In this document: piece by piece, positions 48,627-57,947 of the stretch
How the letters are laid out: every line of letters starts with the position of its first letter
Position numbering within the stretch: the stretch's first letter is position 1
Assembly: GCA_046328525.1 (NCBI GenBank)
Contig: JAXLWK010000003.1
Coordinates: forward strand, 248,001 to 312,000
DNA from: JBDHWG01 sp046328525
Lineage (GTDB): Bacteria > Chloroflexota > Anaerolineae > Epilineales > JAHCIE01
Reading direction: 5' to 3'
DNA length: 64,000 nucleotides
Notes under the pieces: generated by a model
What the model was told of the DNA's origin: nothing
Databases searched by the model: none
What the model saw: the letters and a program-made list of their open reading frames with translations, nothing else
Made by a program: the position numbers and the translations under genes

Positions 48627-49757
48627 TTGGACTTTCGACCCACGCTAGACGCGACCTCTCCCGAACCCTACTACGCGCAGCTCGCGCGGCAGCTTCGCCA
48701 GGCGATTGCGGCCGAGCGCCTGCAACCTGGCGCGACGCTGCCCCCCGTGCGCACCCTTGCCGAGGACTTAGGCTGCACGCCGGGCACAGTCGCCCGCGCG
48801 TATGTCGTATTGCAGCGCGAGGGCCTGCTGACCGGCCGACGCGGCGGGGGAACCCACGTCGCCGATGTCCCACCCCACATGGCGCCGGCCTTGCGCCAGG
48901 CGCACCTCGTCAACGAGTTCGAGCGAACGCTGCTGGATGCGCTGGCCCGCGGCCACTCAGCGCCAGAAATCGAGGCGGCTTTCGGCGTGGCCCTGGCGCG
49001 GTGGCGGGCCATATCCGATACGTCGGACACGTTGTCTGTTCCAGAGCCGCCCACCGACCGCCTGGTGTTCGTGGGCAGCCACGATGTGTCGGTCGAGGTA
49101 CTGTTGCGGCTCGTGCAGCGTCCGCCCGCGCCGATCCCTGTCACGGCGACGTTCGTCGGCTCGATGGGCGGGCTGACCGCCCTCAGCCGGGGCGAGGCGA
49201 CGCTGGCGGGCATCCACCTGATGGACTCGGATGGACACTACAACGTCCCCTTCGTGCGCTACGTCCTGCCGGGGCAGGCCATGGTGCTGATTCGCCTGGC
49301 GACGCGGCAAGTGGGCTGGATCGTGCCGGCCGGCAACCCGATGGCGCTCACCGGCTGGGAAGACCTGGCGCGGCCCGATGTACGCTTCGTGAACCGCCAG
49401 CCTGGCTCTGGGACACGCCTGCTGCTCGACCTGCACCTGCGTCAGTTGGGCGGCGCGAGCAGCGAGGTCGTCGGCTACGACCACGTTGTGGATACCCACC
49501 TGGCGGTGGCTGAGGCGGTGGCGCGGGGCGAAGCGAACGTGGGGCTAGGGATATTCGCGGCGGCGCGCGCCGCCGGTCTCGGCTTCGTCCCGCTGACTGA
49601 GGAGCCATACGATCTCGTCGTCCCGGCGAGCGCCTACGGCAGCGAGTCTGTGACCAAGCTACTATCCACGCTTTCCGGCCCGGAATTCCAGGGTGTGCTT
49701 CAGACACTCGGCGGCTACGCTGTCGAGGAGAGCGGCCGTGAAGTGTGGATTCAATAA
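48627..49757 (+). CDS. GntR-HTH regulator fused to periplasmic-binding-protein-like domain
   Basis: About 376 residues. The N-terminal GntR winged helix (about 7-80) has SPEPYYAQLARQLRQAIAAE, LQPGATLPPVRTLAEDLGCT and GTVARAYVVLQREGLLTGRR. A PBP-like (ModA/TupA-like) ligand domain follows (about 145-375: VFVGSHDVSVEVLLRLV, VTATFVGSMGGLTALSRGEA, QPGSGTRLLLDLHLRQ). It has no signal peptide, so it senses an intracellular ligand. The TTG start at 48627 is chosen because it comes after the predicted transcription start and follows AGGTGACAGG. tupABC starts 33 bases after its stop; molybdate or tungstate is the likely effector. Confidence 0.85.
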   Translation: MDFRPTLDATSPEPYYAQLARQLRQAIAAERLQPGATLPPVRTLAEDLGCTPGTVARAYVVLQREGLLTGRRGGGTHVADVPPHMAPALRQAHLVNEFERTLLDALARGHSAPEIEAAFGVALARWRAISDTSDTLSVPEPPTDRLVFVGSHDVSVEVLLRLVQRPPAPIPVTATFVGSMGGLTALSRGEATLAGIHLMDSDGHYNVPFVRYVLPGQAMVLIRLATRQVGWIVPAGNPMALTGWEDLARPDVRFVNRQPGSGTRLLLDLHLRQLGGASSEVVGYDHVVDTHLAVAEAVARGEANVGLGIFAAARAAGLGFVPLTEEPYDLVVPASAYGSESVTKLLSTLSGPEFQGVLQTLGGYAVEESGREVWIQ

Positions 49758-49789
49758 GAATCGCGGTTGATACCAACCAAGGAGAAATC

Positions 49790-50851
49790 ATGCACTGGCG
49801 AGCATTGCGTTGGGTCTTTCTGATGTTGCTTGTGACGGGTATCGCGGCGTGCGGCGGCGCGTCCACGCCGGCGGCGGCTCCCGCCGCCCCCGCAGCGCCT
49901 ACGGCGGCGCCGGCCGCCCAGGCTCAGCCGACCGCCGCGCCTAAGGCAGCCGCCCCGACGACGGCCCCGACCGCCGCGCCCAAGGCGGCCGCCCCGACGA
50001 CCGCGCCCACGGCTGCGCCCAAGGCGGCGGCCCCGACGACCGCGCCCACGGCTGCGGCGGCTGCGGCTGGCGCGAAGCCGGCGAACCCGGAGCTGATTCT
50101 GGCGACGACGACCAGCACCCAGGACTCCGGCCTGCTGGATGTCCTGATCCCGCTGTTCCAGAAGCAAACCGGCTATAATGTGAAGACTGTCGCGGTTGGC
50201 TCAGGGCAGGCGATGACGATGGGCGAGCGCGGCGAGGCCGACGTTCTCCTGGTCCACTCGCCGGACGCTGAGAAGAAATTCATGGACGCCAACAACGGCC
50301 TCAACCGCCGCCTGGTGATGCACAACGACTTCCTGCTCATTGGTCCACCCGACGACCCCGCGAAGGTCAAGGGTACCAAGTCCATCGTCGAGGCGCTCAA
50401 GAAGGTCGGCGACGCGAAGTCGCTGTTCGTCAGCCGCGGTGACAACTCCGGCACGGACGCGCTGGACAAGAAGCTGTGGGGGCAGGTCGGCGCCGTCCCG
50501 AAGGGCCAGTCGTGGTATCAGGAGACAGGGCAGGGCATGGGCGCGACGCTCGGGGTCGCCGACGAGAAGGGGGGCTACACGCTGACCGACCGCGCCACCT
50601 ACCTGGCGCGCAAGAGCGGCATGAAGCTCGTGCCGATGGTTGAGGGTGACAAGCCGCTGCTCAACATCTACCACGTCATCCAGGTCAACCCCAACAAGGG
50701 GAAGATCAACGCCGAGGGCGCGCAGGCCTTCTCCGACTTCATGGTCGCGCCGGAGACGCAGAAGGTCATCGGCCAGTTTGGGGTGGACAAGTACGGCCAG
50801 CAGCTCTTCATCCCGGACGCCGGCAAGACGGACGATCAGGTCGGCCTCTAG
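49790..50851 (+). CDS. tupA: Tungstate ABC transporter substrate-binding lipoprotein
   Basis: 353 residues. Signal peptide with lipobox (LMLLVTGIAAC; Cys at 21) for lipid anchoring. An Ala/Pro/Thr linker (about 24-95) contains three copies of a 13-residue repeat. The type II PBP domain (about 100-353) carries ILATTTSTQDSGLLDVLIPL and VGSGQAMTMGERGEADVLLV, which is the TupA/WtpA-group TTTST..SGLLD pattern specific for tungstate, rather than ModA. RBS AAGGAG precedes the ATG. Upstream gene is the GntR-PBP regulator; downstream are permease and ATPase. Confidence 0.93.
   Translation: MHWRALRWVFLMLLVTGIAACGGASTPAAAPAAPAAPTAAPAAQAQPTAAPKAAAPTTAPTAAPKAAAPTTAPTAAPKAAAPTTAPTAAAAAAGAKPANPELILATTTSTQDSGLLDVLIPLFQKQTGYNVKTVAVGSGQAMTMGERGEADVLLVHSPDAEKKFMDANNGLNRRLVMHNDFLLIGPPDDPAKVKGTKSIVEALKKVGDAKSLFVSRGDNSGTDALDKKLWGQVGAVPKGQSWYQETGQGMGATLGVADEKGGYTLTDRATYLARKSGMKLVPMVEGDKPLLNIYHVIQVNPNKGKINAEGAQAFSDFMVAPETQKVIGQFGVDKYGQQLFIPDAGKTDDQVGL
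49931..50047 (+). repeat. Three 39-bp tandem repeats in tupA
   Basis: Three consecutive units coding for TAAPKAAAPTTAP in the linker between the lipobox Cys and the binding domain. They are nearly identical at DNA level and could vary in number between strains. Confidence 0.88.
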
Positions 50852-51550
50852 ATGGATCTCGTCGTCCAGGGCGCGGCGCAGGCGATCTGGCTGCTCGTCA
50901 CCTTTGATCCCGACCTGTACGGGGTCATCGGGCTGTCGCTGGCGGTCTCGCTCAGCGCGACGCTGCTGAGCCTGCTCATCGGCATACCGCTGGGCATCTA
51001 CCTGGCCCTGCGCGGCTTCCGCGGGCGGCGGGCGGTCGTCAGCCTGGTCAACACAGGCATGGGGCTGCCGCCGGTGGTCGTCGGCCTGTTCGTGACCATC
51101 ATGCTCTGGCGCAACGGGCCGTTCGGCACGTTTCACCTGCTGTACACGCCGGCTGCGATGGTGATTGCCCAGTGTGTGATTGCCATTCCGGTCGTGACGG
51201 GCCTGACGCTGGCGTCCATCCAGGCGCTCAACCCCAAGCTGCGGCTGCAAATCCTCGCCCTGGGCGCGAATCGCTTCCAGACGGTGTGGCTGCTGGCGAT
51301 GGAGGCGCGGCTGCCGCTGCTGGCCGCAGTGATGGCCGGCTTCGGCGCGGTCATCTCCGAGGTCGGCGCGTCGCAGATGGTCGGCGGCAACATCATGGGC
51401 CAGACGCGCGTCCTGACGACGGCGACGGTCATGGAGACGTCGAAGGGCAACTTCGACATGGCGATTGCCCTGGCCCTGGTGCTGCTCCTGATCATGCTGG
51501 CGGTCAACGCGGTGCTGACGACGTTCCAGCAGCAACAGCGCCCGCACTGA
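50852..51550 (+). CDS. tupB: Tungstate ABC transporter permease
   Basis: A 232-residue membrane protein with about five hydrophobic helices. The ABC-permease EAA loop reads LALGANRFQTVWLLAMEARL (about 140-159), and the GLPPVVVGLFVTIMLWRNGP segment (about 71-90) is typical of TupB. Starts directly after the tupA stop codon with no gap. Partner of TupA and TupC. Confidence 0.94.
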   Translation: MDLVVQGAAQAIWLLVTFDPDLYGVIGLSLAVSLSATLLSLLIGIPLGIYLALRGFRGRRAVVSLVNTGMGLPPVVVGLFVTIMLWRNGPFGTFHLLYTPAAMVIAQCVIAIPVVTGLTLASIQALNPKLRLQILALGANRFQTVWLLAMEARLPLLAAVMAGFGAVISEVGASQMVGGNIMGQTRVLTTATVMETSKGNFDMAIALALVLLLIMLAVNAVLTTFQQQQRPH

Positions 51551-51563
51551 GGGCTTGGAGCGG

Positions 51564-52646
<1,083 letters not shown>

Positions 52647-52993
52647 AGGTGGCTACCCAGCGACGAGGTCTGGTCGCAACGGAATGTCACCCCGAACGAC
52701 GGCAGGGGGCTGGACTGCGCCCTCTAGCCTCTGCACAGCAGGCGGCGGCGGGTAACTCCGCATCAATTTGAGCCTGTAGCGCCGGCTTCAGTCGGCATTT
52801 TCTTGGAGCCGACTGAAGTCGGCGCTACCCTTCCACGCTAAACTGCTGAGCAACCGCAAAGACGCAAAGGGGAAAACCGCAGTTGCCTTTCTTTGCGCCT
52901 CGCGCCCTGGCGTTCCTAACCTCTTCTGCGGGACCCGCACGCCGTGGGACGGCATGCGCTGACGCGGCCCAGGCGAACTGTCACGCTTGTGGC
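52647..52993. other. Intergenic region downstream of tupC and merR-B12 gene
   Basis: 347 bases between convergent genes with no gene. It contains the palindromic pair at 52776-52828 and a short CGCAAAGACGCAAAGGG motif (52855-52871). Nothing else is recognised. Confidence 0.6.
52776..52828. repeat. Inverted pair of GTAGCGCCGACT palindromes
   Basis: GTAGCGCCGGCTTCAGTCGG (52776-52795) and GCCGACTGAAGTCGGCGCTA (52808-52827), 53 bases in total. It ends in GTAGC/GCTAC and could serve as a bidirectional terminator between tupC and the minus-strand regulator. Confidence 0.88.
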
Positions 52994-53953
52994 TCAGTCT
53001 TCGAGGAGATGCACAACCCGCTCGGCGCTCTCCAGGGCGTCTTCGCCGAGGAACACGCCGATGATGTTCTCGCGCAGGGCCGGGTCGGCGTTGAAGATGC
53101 GGCCGCCGTATCCGAACAGCGGACGGGGCGCGGGGAGGCTGTGGATCGCCCTGGCGACCTCGACGACGAACTGGCTGGCCTCCGCCGTGGACGCCGACAC
53201 GCACACCAGGGCCGCGCGAGTGCGCTCGATGGCCTGGATGATCTGCTCGGTCGGCACATTCGCGCCGAGAAAGAGGACGTTGTAGTTGCGTCGGCGCAGG
53301 AACAGGGCCAGCATCAGCAGGCCCATCTCGTGCATCTCGCCCCGAACGCAGGCGCAGATGATGCTGGGGGTGCGCCCGTTGTGGAGGGCCTGGTTGAACA
53401 GGTTGTCGAGCCTGGCGCGCAGGTAGGCCGATGCGAAGTGCTCCTGGGCGACGCTGACGTCCCCGCGATGCCAACCCTCGCCGATCTCGACCAGGGTTGG
53501 CTGGATGAGCGAGAGGGCGACGGCCTCGACCGGGTAGAGGGCGAAGCCTTCGCTCAACACCTCGTCGGCGCGCACCGCGTGGAAATCGAGCAGGGCGGTC
53601 ACGAGGGCATCCTGGAGGACGGGCAGCGAGCGCAGCCCCGACGGGGGACGCGCCGCGTGCGCCCAACCGATGGCGACGCCCGGCTCCTCGCCGGAGCCGC
53701 GCAGGGCCTCGAGCCGGGCGATGGCCTGGCTGATGGTCAGACCATCGTCGAGCTGACCCTTGAGCCAGGTGACGGTGGCGATGTCGCGCTCGGAGTAGAG
53801 GCGGTAGCCGGTGTCGCTGCGGTTGGGAGTCGGGACGCCATAGCGGCGCTCCCACACGCGCAGCGTCGAAGCCGCTACGCCGGTGGCCTGCTCCACAGCC
53901 TTGATGTTGTAGATGGGAGTATCGGAATACTGGGACAAGGGCTGAAGCGGCAC
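52994..53953 (-). CDS. MerR-family regulator with cobalamin-binding domain (CarH-like)
   Basis: 319 residues. The N-terminal MerR HTH (about 14-75) reads YNIKAVEQATGVAASTLRVW and GYRLYSERDIATVTWLKGQL. The B12-binding part (about 115-319) has the helical-bundle motif W161-x9-E171-H172 (GEGWHRGDVSVAQEHFASAY) and the base-off cobalamin motif GEMHEMG with H208. In CarH the equivalent Trp, Glu-His and lower His bind adenosylcobalamin, and light breaks the tetramer off DNA; here all are present. The GTG start has GAGGAG upstream. Located just after moaA on the same strand; target genes (often carotenoid synthesis) are not visible. Confidence 0.9.
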   Translation of the reverse strand: MPLQPLSQYSDTPIYNIKAVEQATGVAASTLRVWERRYGVPTPNRSDTGYRLYSERDIATVTWLKGQLDDGLTISQAIARLEALRGSGEEPGVAIGWAHAARPPSGLRSLPVLQDALVTALLDFHAVRADEVLSEGFALYPVEAVALSLIQPTLVEIGEGWHRGDVSVAQEHFASAYLRARLDNLFNQALHNGRTPSIICACVRGEMHEMGLLMLALFLRRRNYNVLFLGANVPTEQIIQAIERTRAALVCVSASTAEASQFVVEVARAIHSLPAPRPLFGYGGRIFNADPALRENIIGVFLGEDALESAERVVHLLED

Positions 53954-53981
53954 GCCACCACTCCTCTATAAACATAAACAG

Positions 53982-54006
53982 GGCGCGGCAATGCTATCGC
54001 CGCGCC
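53982..54006 (-). promoter_or_regulatory. 8-bp stem-loop at the start of the merR-B12 transcript
   Basis: GGCGCGGC (53982-53989) and GCCGCGCC (53999-54006), perfect stem with 9-base loop, directly downstream of the predicted transcription start. It could be a DNA operator or a 5' mRNA hairpin. Confidence 0.5.
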
Positions 54007-54015
54007 GTGTCGAAT

Positions 54016-54044
54016 ATTATAGCAATGAATGTCAAACTTGTAAA
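54016..54044 (-). promoter_or_regulatory. Promoter of the merR-B12 gene
   Basis: Minus strand: TTTACA (54039-54044), 17-bp spacer, TATAAT (54016-54021). It begins directly after the moaA stop codon, so the regulator has its own promoter. TTTACAAg and TTTGACA in the spacer form an 8-bp spaced direct repeat that could be part of an operator. Confidence 0.7.
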
Positions 54045-55076
54045 CTAGCCGCCGATCTGGTGCATCCGCCGGTCCTCGGTGTACACCCCTCGCTGCAAGG
54101 CGTGGCCCGTCGGCTTGGCGTGGACGGCGCGCGCGAGGAGCGCTTCGACCTCTTCCGGTCCGCCTCCGCTCCGCAGCGCGGCCTTGATGTCCAGCTCGGC
54201 ATCGTGCAGCAGGCACAGGTGGAACTTGCCGTCGGCGGTCAGGCGCATGCGGTTGCACGTGTCGCAGTACGGCTCGCTGACCGGGCTGATGAAGCCGATG
54301 CTCCCGCGCCCCTGGGGCAGGCAGTAGTTGCGCGACTCGTCCGATGCGTCGCGGTTTGGGATGGGGATCAGCTCGCCCAGGGCCGCCTCGATCCTGGTCC
54401 TGGTCTCGCTCGTCGGGACGAAGCGGTCAATGGCGACCTGGGCCTCGGCGCCGCCGCCCAGCGGCATCAGCTCGATGAAGCGGATGCCCCAGTCGCGCTC
54501 GACGGCCAGCCGAGCGACATCTACGACGTCTTGCTCGTTGTAGCCGCGCGTCACGACACAGTTGACCTTGATCGGCTTGAGGCCGGCGCGCTCGGCGGCT
54601 TCCAGCCCGGCCCACAGCTTTTCGAGCTTGCCCCAACGCATCAACTGGGGCAGGCGCTCGGCGTTGAGGGTGTCAATGTGGACGTTGACGCGGTTGAGGC
54701 CGGCCGCCTTCAGGTCCGCGGCCAGGTCGGTGAGGCGGATGCCGTTGGTGGTCATCGAGAGATCGGCGACGCCCGGCGTGCGGGCGATGCGGCGCACGAT
54801 GTCCACAATGTCCGGCCGGATGGTCGGCTCACCGCCGGTCAGGCGAAACTTGTGGAAGCCGTTCTTGACCGCCGCCTGCACGACGAGTTCTATCTCCTCA
54901 GCCGTGAGCAGCTCGCGGTTCGGGACGAACGTCAGCCCGTGGGTTGGCATGCAATACACGCATCTCAGGTTGCAGTGATCCGTCACGGAGATGCGTAGGT
55001 AGTTGATATGTCGGCCGAAGCGGTCGTACAGGCCGTTCGTTGTCTCGTGCAGGGCCACCGGGGCCAGCATAGTCAC
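54045..55076 (-). CDS. moaA: GTP 3',8-cyclase
   Basis: A 343-residue radical SAM enzyme, the first step of molybdenum cofactor synthesis (GTP to 3',8-cH2GTP). The N-terminal cluster motif is ISVTDHCNLRCVYCMPTHGL (about 27-46; three Cys). The C-terminal cluster reads CDTCNRMRLTADGKFHLC (about 267-284). The protein ends in Gly-Gly (RRMHQIGG), as in active MoaA. moaC and moaE are not in the window. It starts 28 bases after moeA, same strand. Confidence 0.96.
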   Translation of the reverse strand: MTMLAPVALHETTNGLYDRFGRHINYLRISVTDHCNLRCVYCMPTHGLTFVPNRELLTAEEIELVVQAAVKNGFHKFRLTGGEPTIRPDIVDIVRRIARTPGVADLSMTTNGIRLTDLAADLKAAGLNRVNVHIDTLNAERLPQLMRWGKLEKLWAGLEAAERAGLKPIKVNCVVTRGYNEQDVVDVARLAVERDWGIRFIELMPLGGGAEAQVAIDRFVPTSETRTRIEAALGELIPIPNRDASDESRNYCLPQGRGSIGFISPVSEPYCDTCNRMRLTADGKFHLCLLHDAELDIKAALRSGGGPEEVEALLARAVHAKPTGHALQRGVYTEDRRMHQIGG

Positions 55077-55104
55077 CTCTCTTCACAGACACTTCCGTGT
55101 CAAC

Positions 55105-56319
55105 TCAGTCCGTTAGCAACAGGACGTCAACTTCATCATCCGCGGCGTAATCGCCCGTGCCGTGCGGCAGCACCAGCAGGGCGTTCGCGCCTACCATGGA
55201 CATCAAGCGGCTGGAGCCTTGAAAGCCTGTCGTGACGGCGGTGTAGCCGTCGGCTCCGCGCCGAACAATGGCGCGCTGAAACTCGGTGCGGTCGGAGTCG
55301 TGGCGCACGGCGTGGGTCAGGCGGGCGCGCACCGTCGGCCGCTCGCTGTCCGCATGGCCCTGGAGGCGGCGGATGGCTGGCCGCACGAATAGCTCGAAAC
55401 TGACCAGCGACGAGACGGGGTTGCCGGGCAGAGCAAATGCCAGCGTCGGCCCGACCGTGGCGAAGGTCAGGGGCTTGCCCGGCTTCATGTTCAACCGCCC
55501 GAAGTGGATCGTTCCTAGCCGTTCCAGGAGCGGCTTGACCAGGTCGAGATGGCCCATGGACACGCCGCCGCTGCTCACGAGAATGTGCGCCTCCGCCAGG
55601 CCGCGCTCCACGCGTTGCTCCAGGTCGCCCTGCCGATCCTCGACGATGCCCAGGTCCAGCGGGATCGCGCCCAGGCGGCGGATGGCAGCCATGAGCGTGT
55701 AGCGGTTACTATCGCGGATCTGGCCCGGCCCCGGCGCGACCCCCGGCTCGACCAGCTCGTCGCCGGTCGAAAGCACGGCGACGGTCGGCGGTGGAATCAC
55801 CAGGGCGTCCGCACGGCCCAGGGTCGCCAGCACGCCTAGCTCAGCCGGCCCAAGCACCGTCCCGGCGCGCAGAACAACCTCGCCGCGCCGAATATCCTGA
55901 CCGATGGGGCGAATGTTCGCGCCTGGCGCGAGAGCCGGGCCGCGCAGCCACACGCAGCCGTCGCGCTCCTCCGTCTCTTCGACCATGACGATGGCGTTCG
56001 CCCCCTCTGGGACGGGCGCGCCGGTCGTGATCCGCGCCGCCGTGCCCGGCGTGACGACGATGTTGTCCTGGTGGCCGGCCGTCTGCTCGCCGACGAGGCG
56101 GCGCTGCGGCGCGCTGTCTTCCGCGACGACGGCAAAGCCATCTACCGTCGAGGCGCGGAAGGGCGGCATGTCTTCGACGGCGCTCACGTCGGCGGCGAGC
56201 ACGCGGTCGAGGGCATCCATCAGCGGGACCGTCGTCGGGGGCAGGGGGTGGGCGAAGCTCATCACCCGGCCCAGCGCGTCGTCTACGGAAATCATCGGCC
56301 ACTTCGATTCAGGCACCAT
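55105..56319 (-). CDS. moeA: Molybdopterin molybdotransferase
   Basis: About 404 residues. MoeA inserts molybdate into adenylated molybdopterin. Signatures: AEDMPPFRASTVDGFAVVAE, PGTAARITTGAPVPEGANAI, the MoCF-type VAVLSTGDELVEPG (about 165-178), VSSGGVSMGHLDLVK and FALPGNPVSSLVSFELFVRP near the C-terminus. The ATG at 56319 follows GAGGAG closely; in-frame starts at 56340 or 56388 cannot be excluded. Located between modE and moaA on the same strand. Confidence 0.93.
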   Translation of the reverse strand: MVPESKWPMISVDDALGRVMSFAHPLPPTTVPLMDALDRVLAADVSAVEDMPPFRASTVDGFAVVAEDSAPQRRLVGEQTAGHQDNIVVTPGTAARITTGAPVPEGANAIVMVEETEERDGCVWLRGPALAPGANIRPIGQDIRRGEVVLRAGTVLGPAELGVLATLGRADALVIPPPTVAVLSTGDELVEPGVAPGPGQIRDSNRYTLMAAIRRLGAIPLDLGIVEDRQGDLEQRVERGLAEAHILVSSGGVSMGHLDLVKPLLERLGTIHFGRLNMKPGKPLTFATVGPTLAFALPGNPVSSLVSFELFVRPAIRRLQGHADSERPTVRARLTHAVRHDSDRTEFQRAIVRRGADGYTAVTTGFQGSSRLMSMVGANALLVLPHGTGDYAADDEVDVLLLTD

Positions 56320-56421
56320 CCACTCCTCGCTCCCAACCATCTCGACGCGGCGCGGAGTCGCGCTCGGCGTTATGCTCGTTTGGCACAACGGTCACAAAAA
56401 ATAAAAGTGGTCTGGCCCACT

Positions 56422-56844
56422 CTAGTGTTGCGGCGCTGCGCGCTGCGCATCCTTCTCGTCAGCGATGGCGTCAGCCCCGTCGTGCAGCCGTTCCACCAGC
56501 GGATCGCCGCCCTCGGCGCCGAACACCTTTTTGAAACGCTGCCGGATGCTCTCCTCCAACCCGGCGCTGAAGGTGCGGTACTTTGCCACAAGGTCCTGGG
56601 CGGCCGGCGTCAACTGCGCCCCTCCCCCGCCGACGCCGCCCACCGTGGTCTCGATGAGCGGGACGCCGAGGCGCTCCTCACACTCCCGAATCTTGGCCCA
56701 CGCCTGGCGGTAGCCGATGTTCATTCGCTCGGCAGCGCTACTGATTGAGCCTGTCTCGGCGATCGCTTCCAGCAGCGACACACGCCAGGCGCTTAGCGCC
56801 ACGTCGCCATCCACCTCGATCCACAGATTGAAGCGTGGGTACAC
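56422..56844 (-). CDS. modE: ModE-like molybdate-responsive HTH regulator
   Basis: A 140-residue protein with only the ModE N-terminal LysR-type winged helix: ALSAWRVSLLEAIAETGSIS, SAAERMNIGYRQAWAKIREC (about 17-56), LIETTVGGVGGGGAQLTPAA. The Mop/TOBE molybdate-binding C-terminal domain of E. coli ModE is missing, as in many one-domain ModE proteins; the short tail is acidic/Arg-rich. GTG start with GGAGG upstream. A palindrome overlaps its promoter (56857-56881), suggesting autoregulation; moeA starts 102 bases after the modE stop. Confidence 0.9.
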   Translation of the reverse strand: MYPRFNLWIEVDGDVALSAWRVSLLEAIAETGSISSAAERMNIGYRQAWAKIRECEERLGVPLIETTVGGVGGGGAQLTPAAQDLVAKYRTFSAGLEESIRQRFKKVFGAEGGDPLVERLHDGADAIADEKDAQRAAPQH

Positions 56845-56856
56845 AGCGCCTCCATC

Positions 56857-56881
56857 CTACAATATGTTCATTATAGCGTAG
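56857..56881 (-). promoter_or_regulatory. Operator-like palindrome overlapping the modE promoter
   Basis: CTAC-AA-TAT-GTTCATT-ATA-GC-GTAG: a perfect symmetric arrangement of CTAC/GTAG and TAT/ATA around 7 bases. It covers the TATAAT (minus strand, 56870-56875) of the modE gene. The spaced TAT/ATA half sites resemble E. coli ModE sites, so a ModE operator is proposed. Confidence 0.6.
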
Positions 56882-56950
56882 ACAAGGGGCATGGGCAACC
56901 GTAAAACGTGGAGAATCGAGGCTACGAAGGTAATTGTTTATTCACCAGTG

Positions 56951-57799
56951 TTACAAAAGCCCGACGCGCTGTTTGAGGATGCGCTTGACCATGAACAGGA
57001 CGCCGAACGACAGGGCCAGGAGAATCGCGGCCAGCGTCAGGGCCACGTTCAAGTGCATCTCGAAGCCCATGTAGATCGCCAGCGGCATCGTCTGCGTGCG
57101 GCCGGGCAGGTTGCCGGCAAAGATGATTGTCGCGCCGAACTCGCCGAGCGCCCGCGCCCACGCCATGACCGCGCCGCCGAACAGGGCCGGCCCTGCCAGC
57201 GGGAGCGTAACGTAGCGGAAGACGTGGCGGCCGGCCGCGCCGTCGGTGGCGGCTGCCTGCTCCAGGTCGCGGTCCACGTCAACGAAACCGGCCATCGCCG
57301 ACTTGATATAATATGGCGCCGCGACGAAAATCTGTGCCAGCACGACGGCCACGGGCGTGAACGCCACCTCAATGCCGAAGTCCGACATGGGCTGGCCCAC
57401 GAGTCCGCGCCGCCCGAAGGTCAGCAGGAGAGCGATACCGGCTACGGCCGGCGGCAGGACCATCGGCAGGTCCACCAACGTCTCGATGACGGTGCGGCCG
57501 CGGAACGAGTAGCGGGCCAGGAGGTACGCCAGGGGCGTGCCGGCGCACAGGACCACGGCGGTGGTGACGAAGGCCGTCAGGATGCTGAGCCAGAGCGCCT
57601 GGGAGACTTCGGGGGTCAACAGATTCGACAGCAGGTCGGCCGGCGAGACGCGCAGGAGCAGGGCGAGGATGGGGATGACCAGGAAGCCGAGCATCGGCAG
57701 GCTGACGACGAACAGCGCCCAACCGGGCCAGAGCCGTCGAAAACTCGGGCGCGGCGCGACACGGGTTCCCGTGACGCGGGGGAGAGCAGTCTGAGCCAT
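56951..57799 (-). CDS. modB: Molybdate/tungstate ABC transporter permease (ModB-like)
   Basis: A 282-residue membrane protein with about six hydrophobic helices and the EAA loop LEQAAATDGAAGRHVFRYVT (about 179-198), followed by ALGEFGATIIFAGNLPGRTQ (about 217-236), a strong ModB signature. No modA (binding protein) and no modC (ATPase) gene is adjacent; the partner could be encoded outside the window or be TupC. The DNA beyond the start holds a palindrome at the promoter. Confidence 0.88.
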   Translation of the reverse strand: MAQTALPRVTGTRVAPRPSFRRLWPGWALFVVSLPMLGFLVIPILALLLRVSPADLLSNLLTPEVSQALWLSILTAFVTTAVVLCAGTPLAYLLARYSFRGRTVIETLVDLPMVLPPAVAGIALLLTFGRRGLVGQPMSDFGIEVAFTPVAVVLAQIFVAAPYYIKSAMAGFVDVDRDLEQAAATDGAAGRHVFRYVTLPLAGPALFGGAVMAWARALGEFGATIIFAGNLPGRTQTMPLAIYMGFEMHLNVALTLAAILLALSFGVLFMVKRILKQRVGLL

Positions 57800-57832
57800 G
57801 GGGCGCCTTTCGTCGAGTCAGTGCCGCCGCGG

Positions 57833-57860
57833 TACTCATTGGATGAGTATGGATATTATA
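57833..57860 (-). promoter_or_regulatory. modB promoter with adjacent palindrome
   Basis: TATAAT (minus strand, 57855-57860) is followed by a perfect palindrome TACTCAT-TGG-ATGAGTA (57833-57849) around the predicted start point. A weak -35 TTTGCG lies 17 bases upstream. The divergent padR gene starts nearby, so the repeat may bind a shared regulator. Confidence 0.6.
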
Positions 57861-57896
57861 GCTAAAGTGGGTTGAGACGCAAAGTGGCACGGCCGG

Positions 57897-57925
57897 TTGA
57901 CACGCGCGGCCTTTCCCACCACAAT
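57897..57925 (+). promoter_or_regulatory. Promoter of the padR gene
   Basis: TTGACA (57897-57902), 17-bp spacer, CACAAT (57920-57925). Predicted start about 57932, a leader of about 16 bases. Confidence 0.6.
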
Positions 57926-57947
57926 TGCGCTTGTGGGGGAGGCAAGC

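Noticed and set aside
53954..54044. A CarH operator of published type at this promoter
   Set aside because: Only TTTACA/TTTGACA at 8-bp spacing is present, not the repeated TGTACA-like half sites with about 11-bp spacing I would expect.
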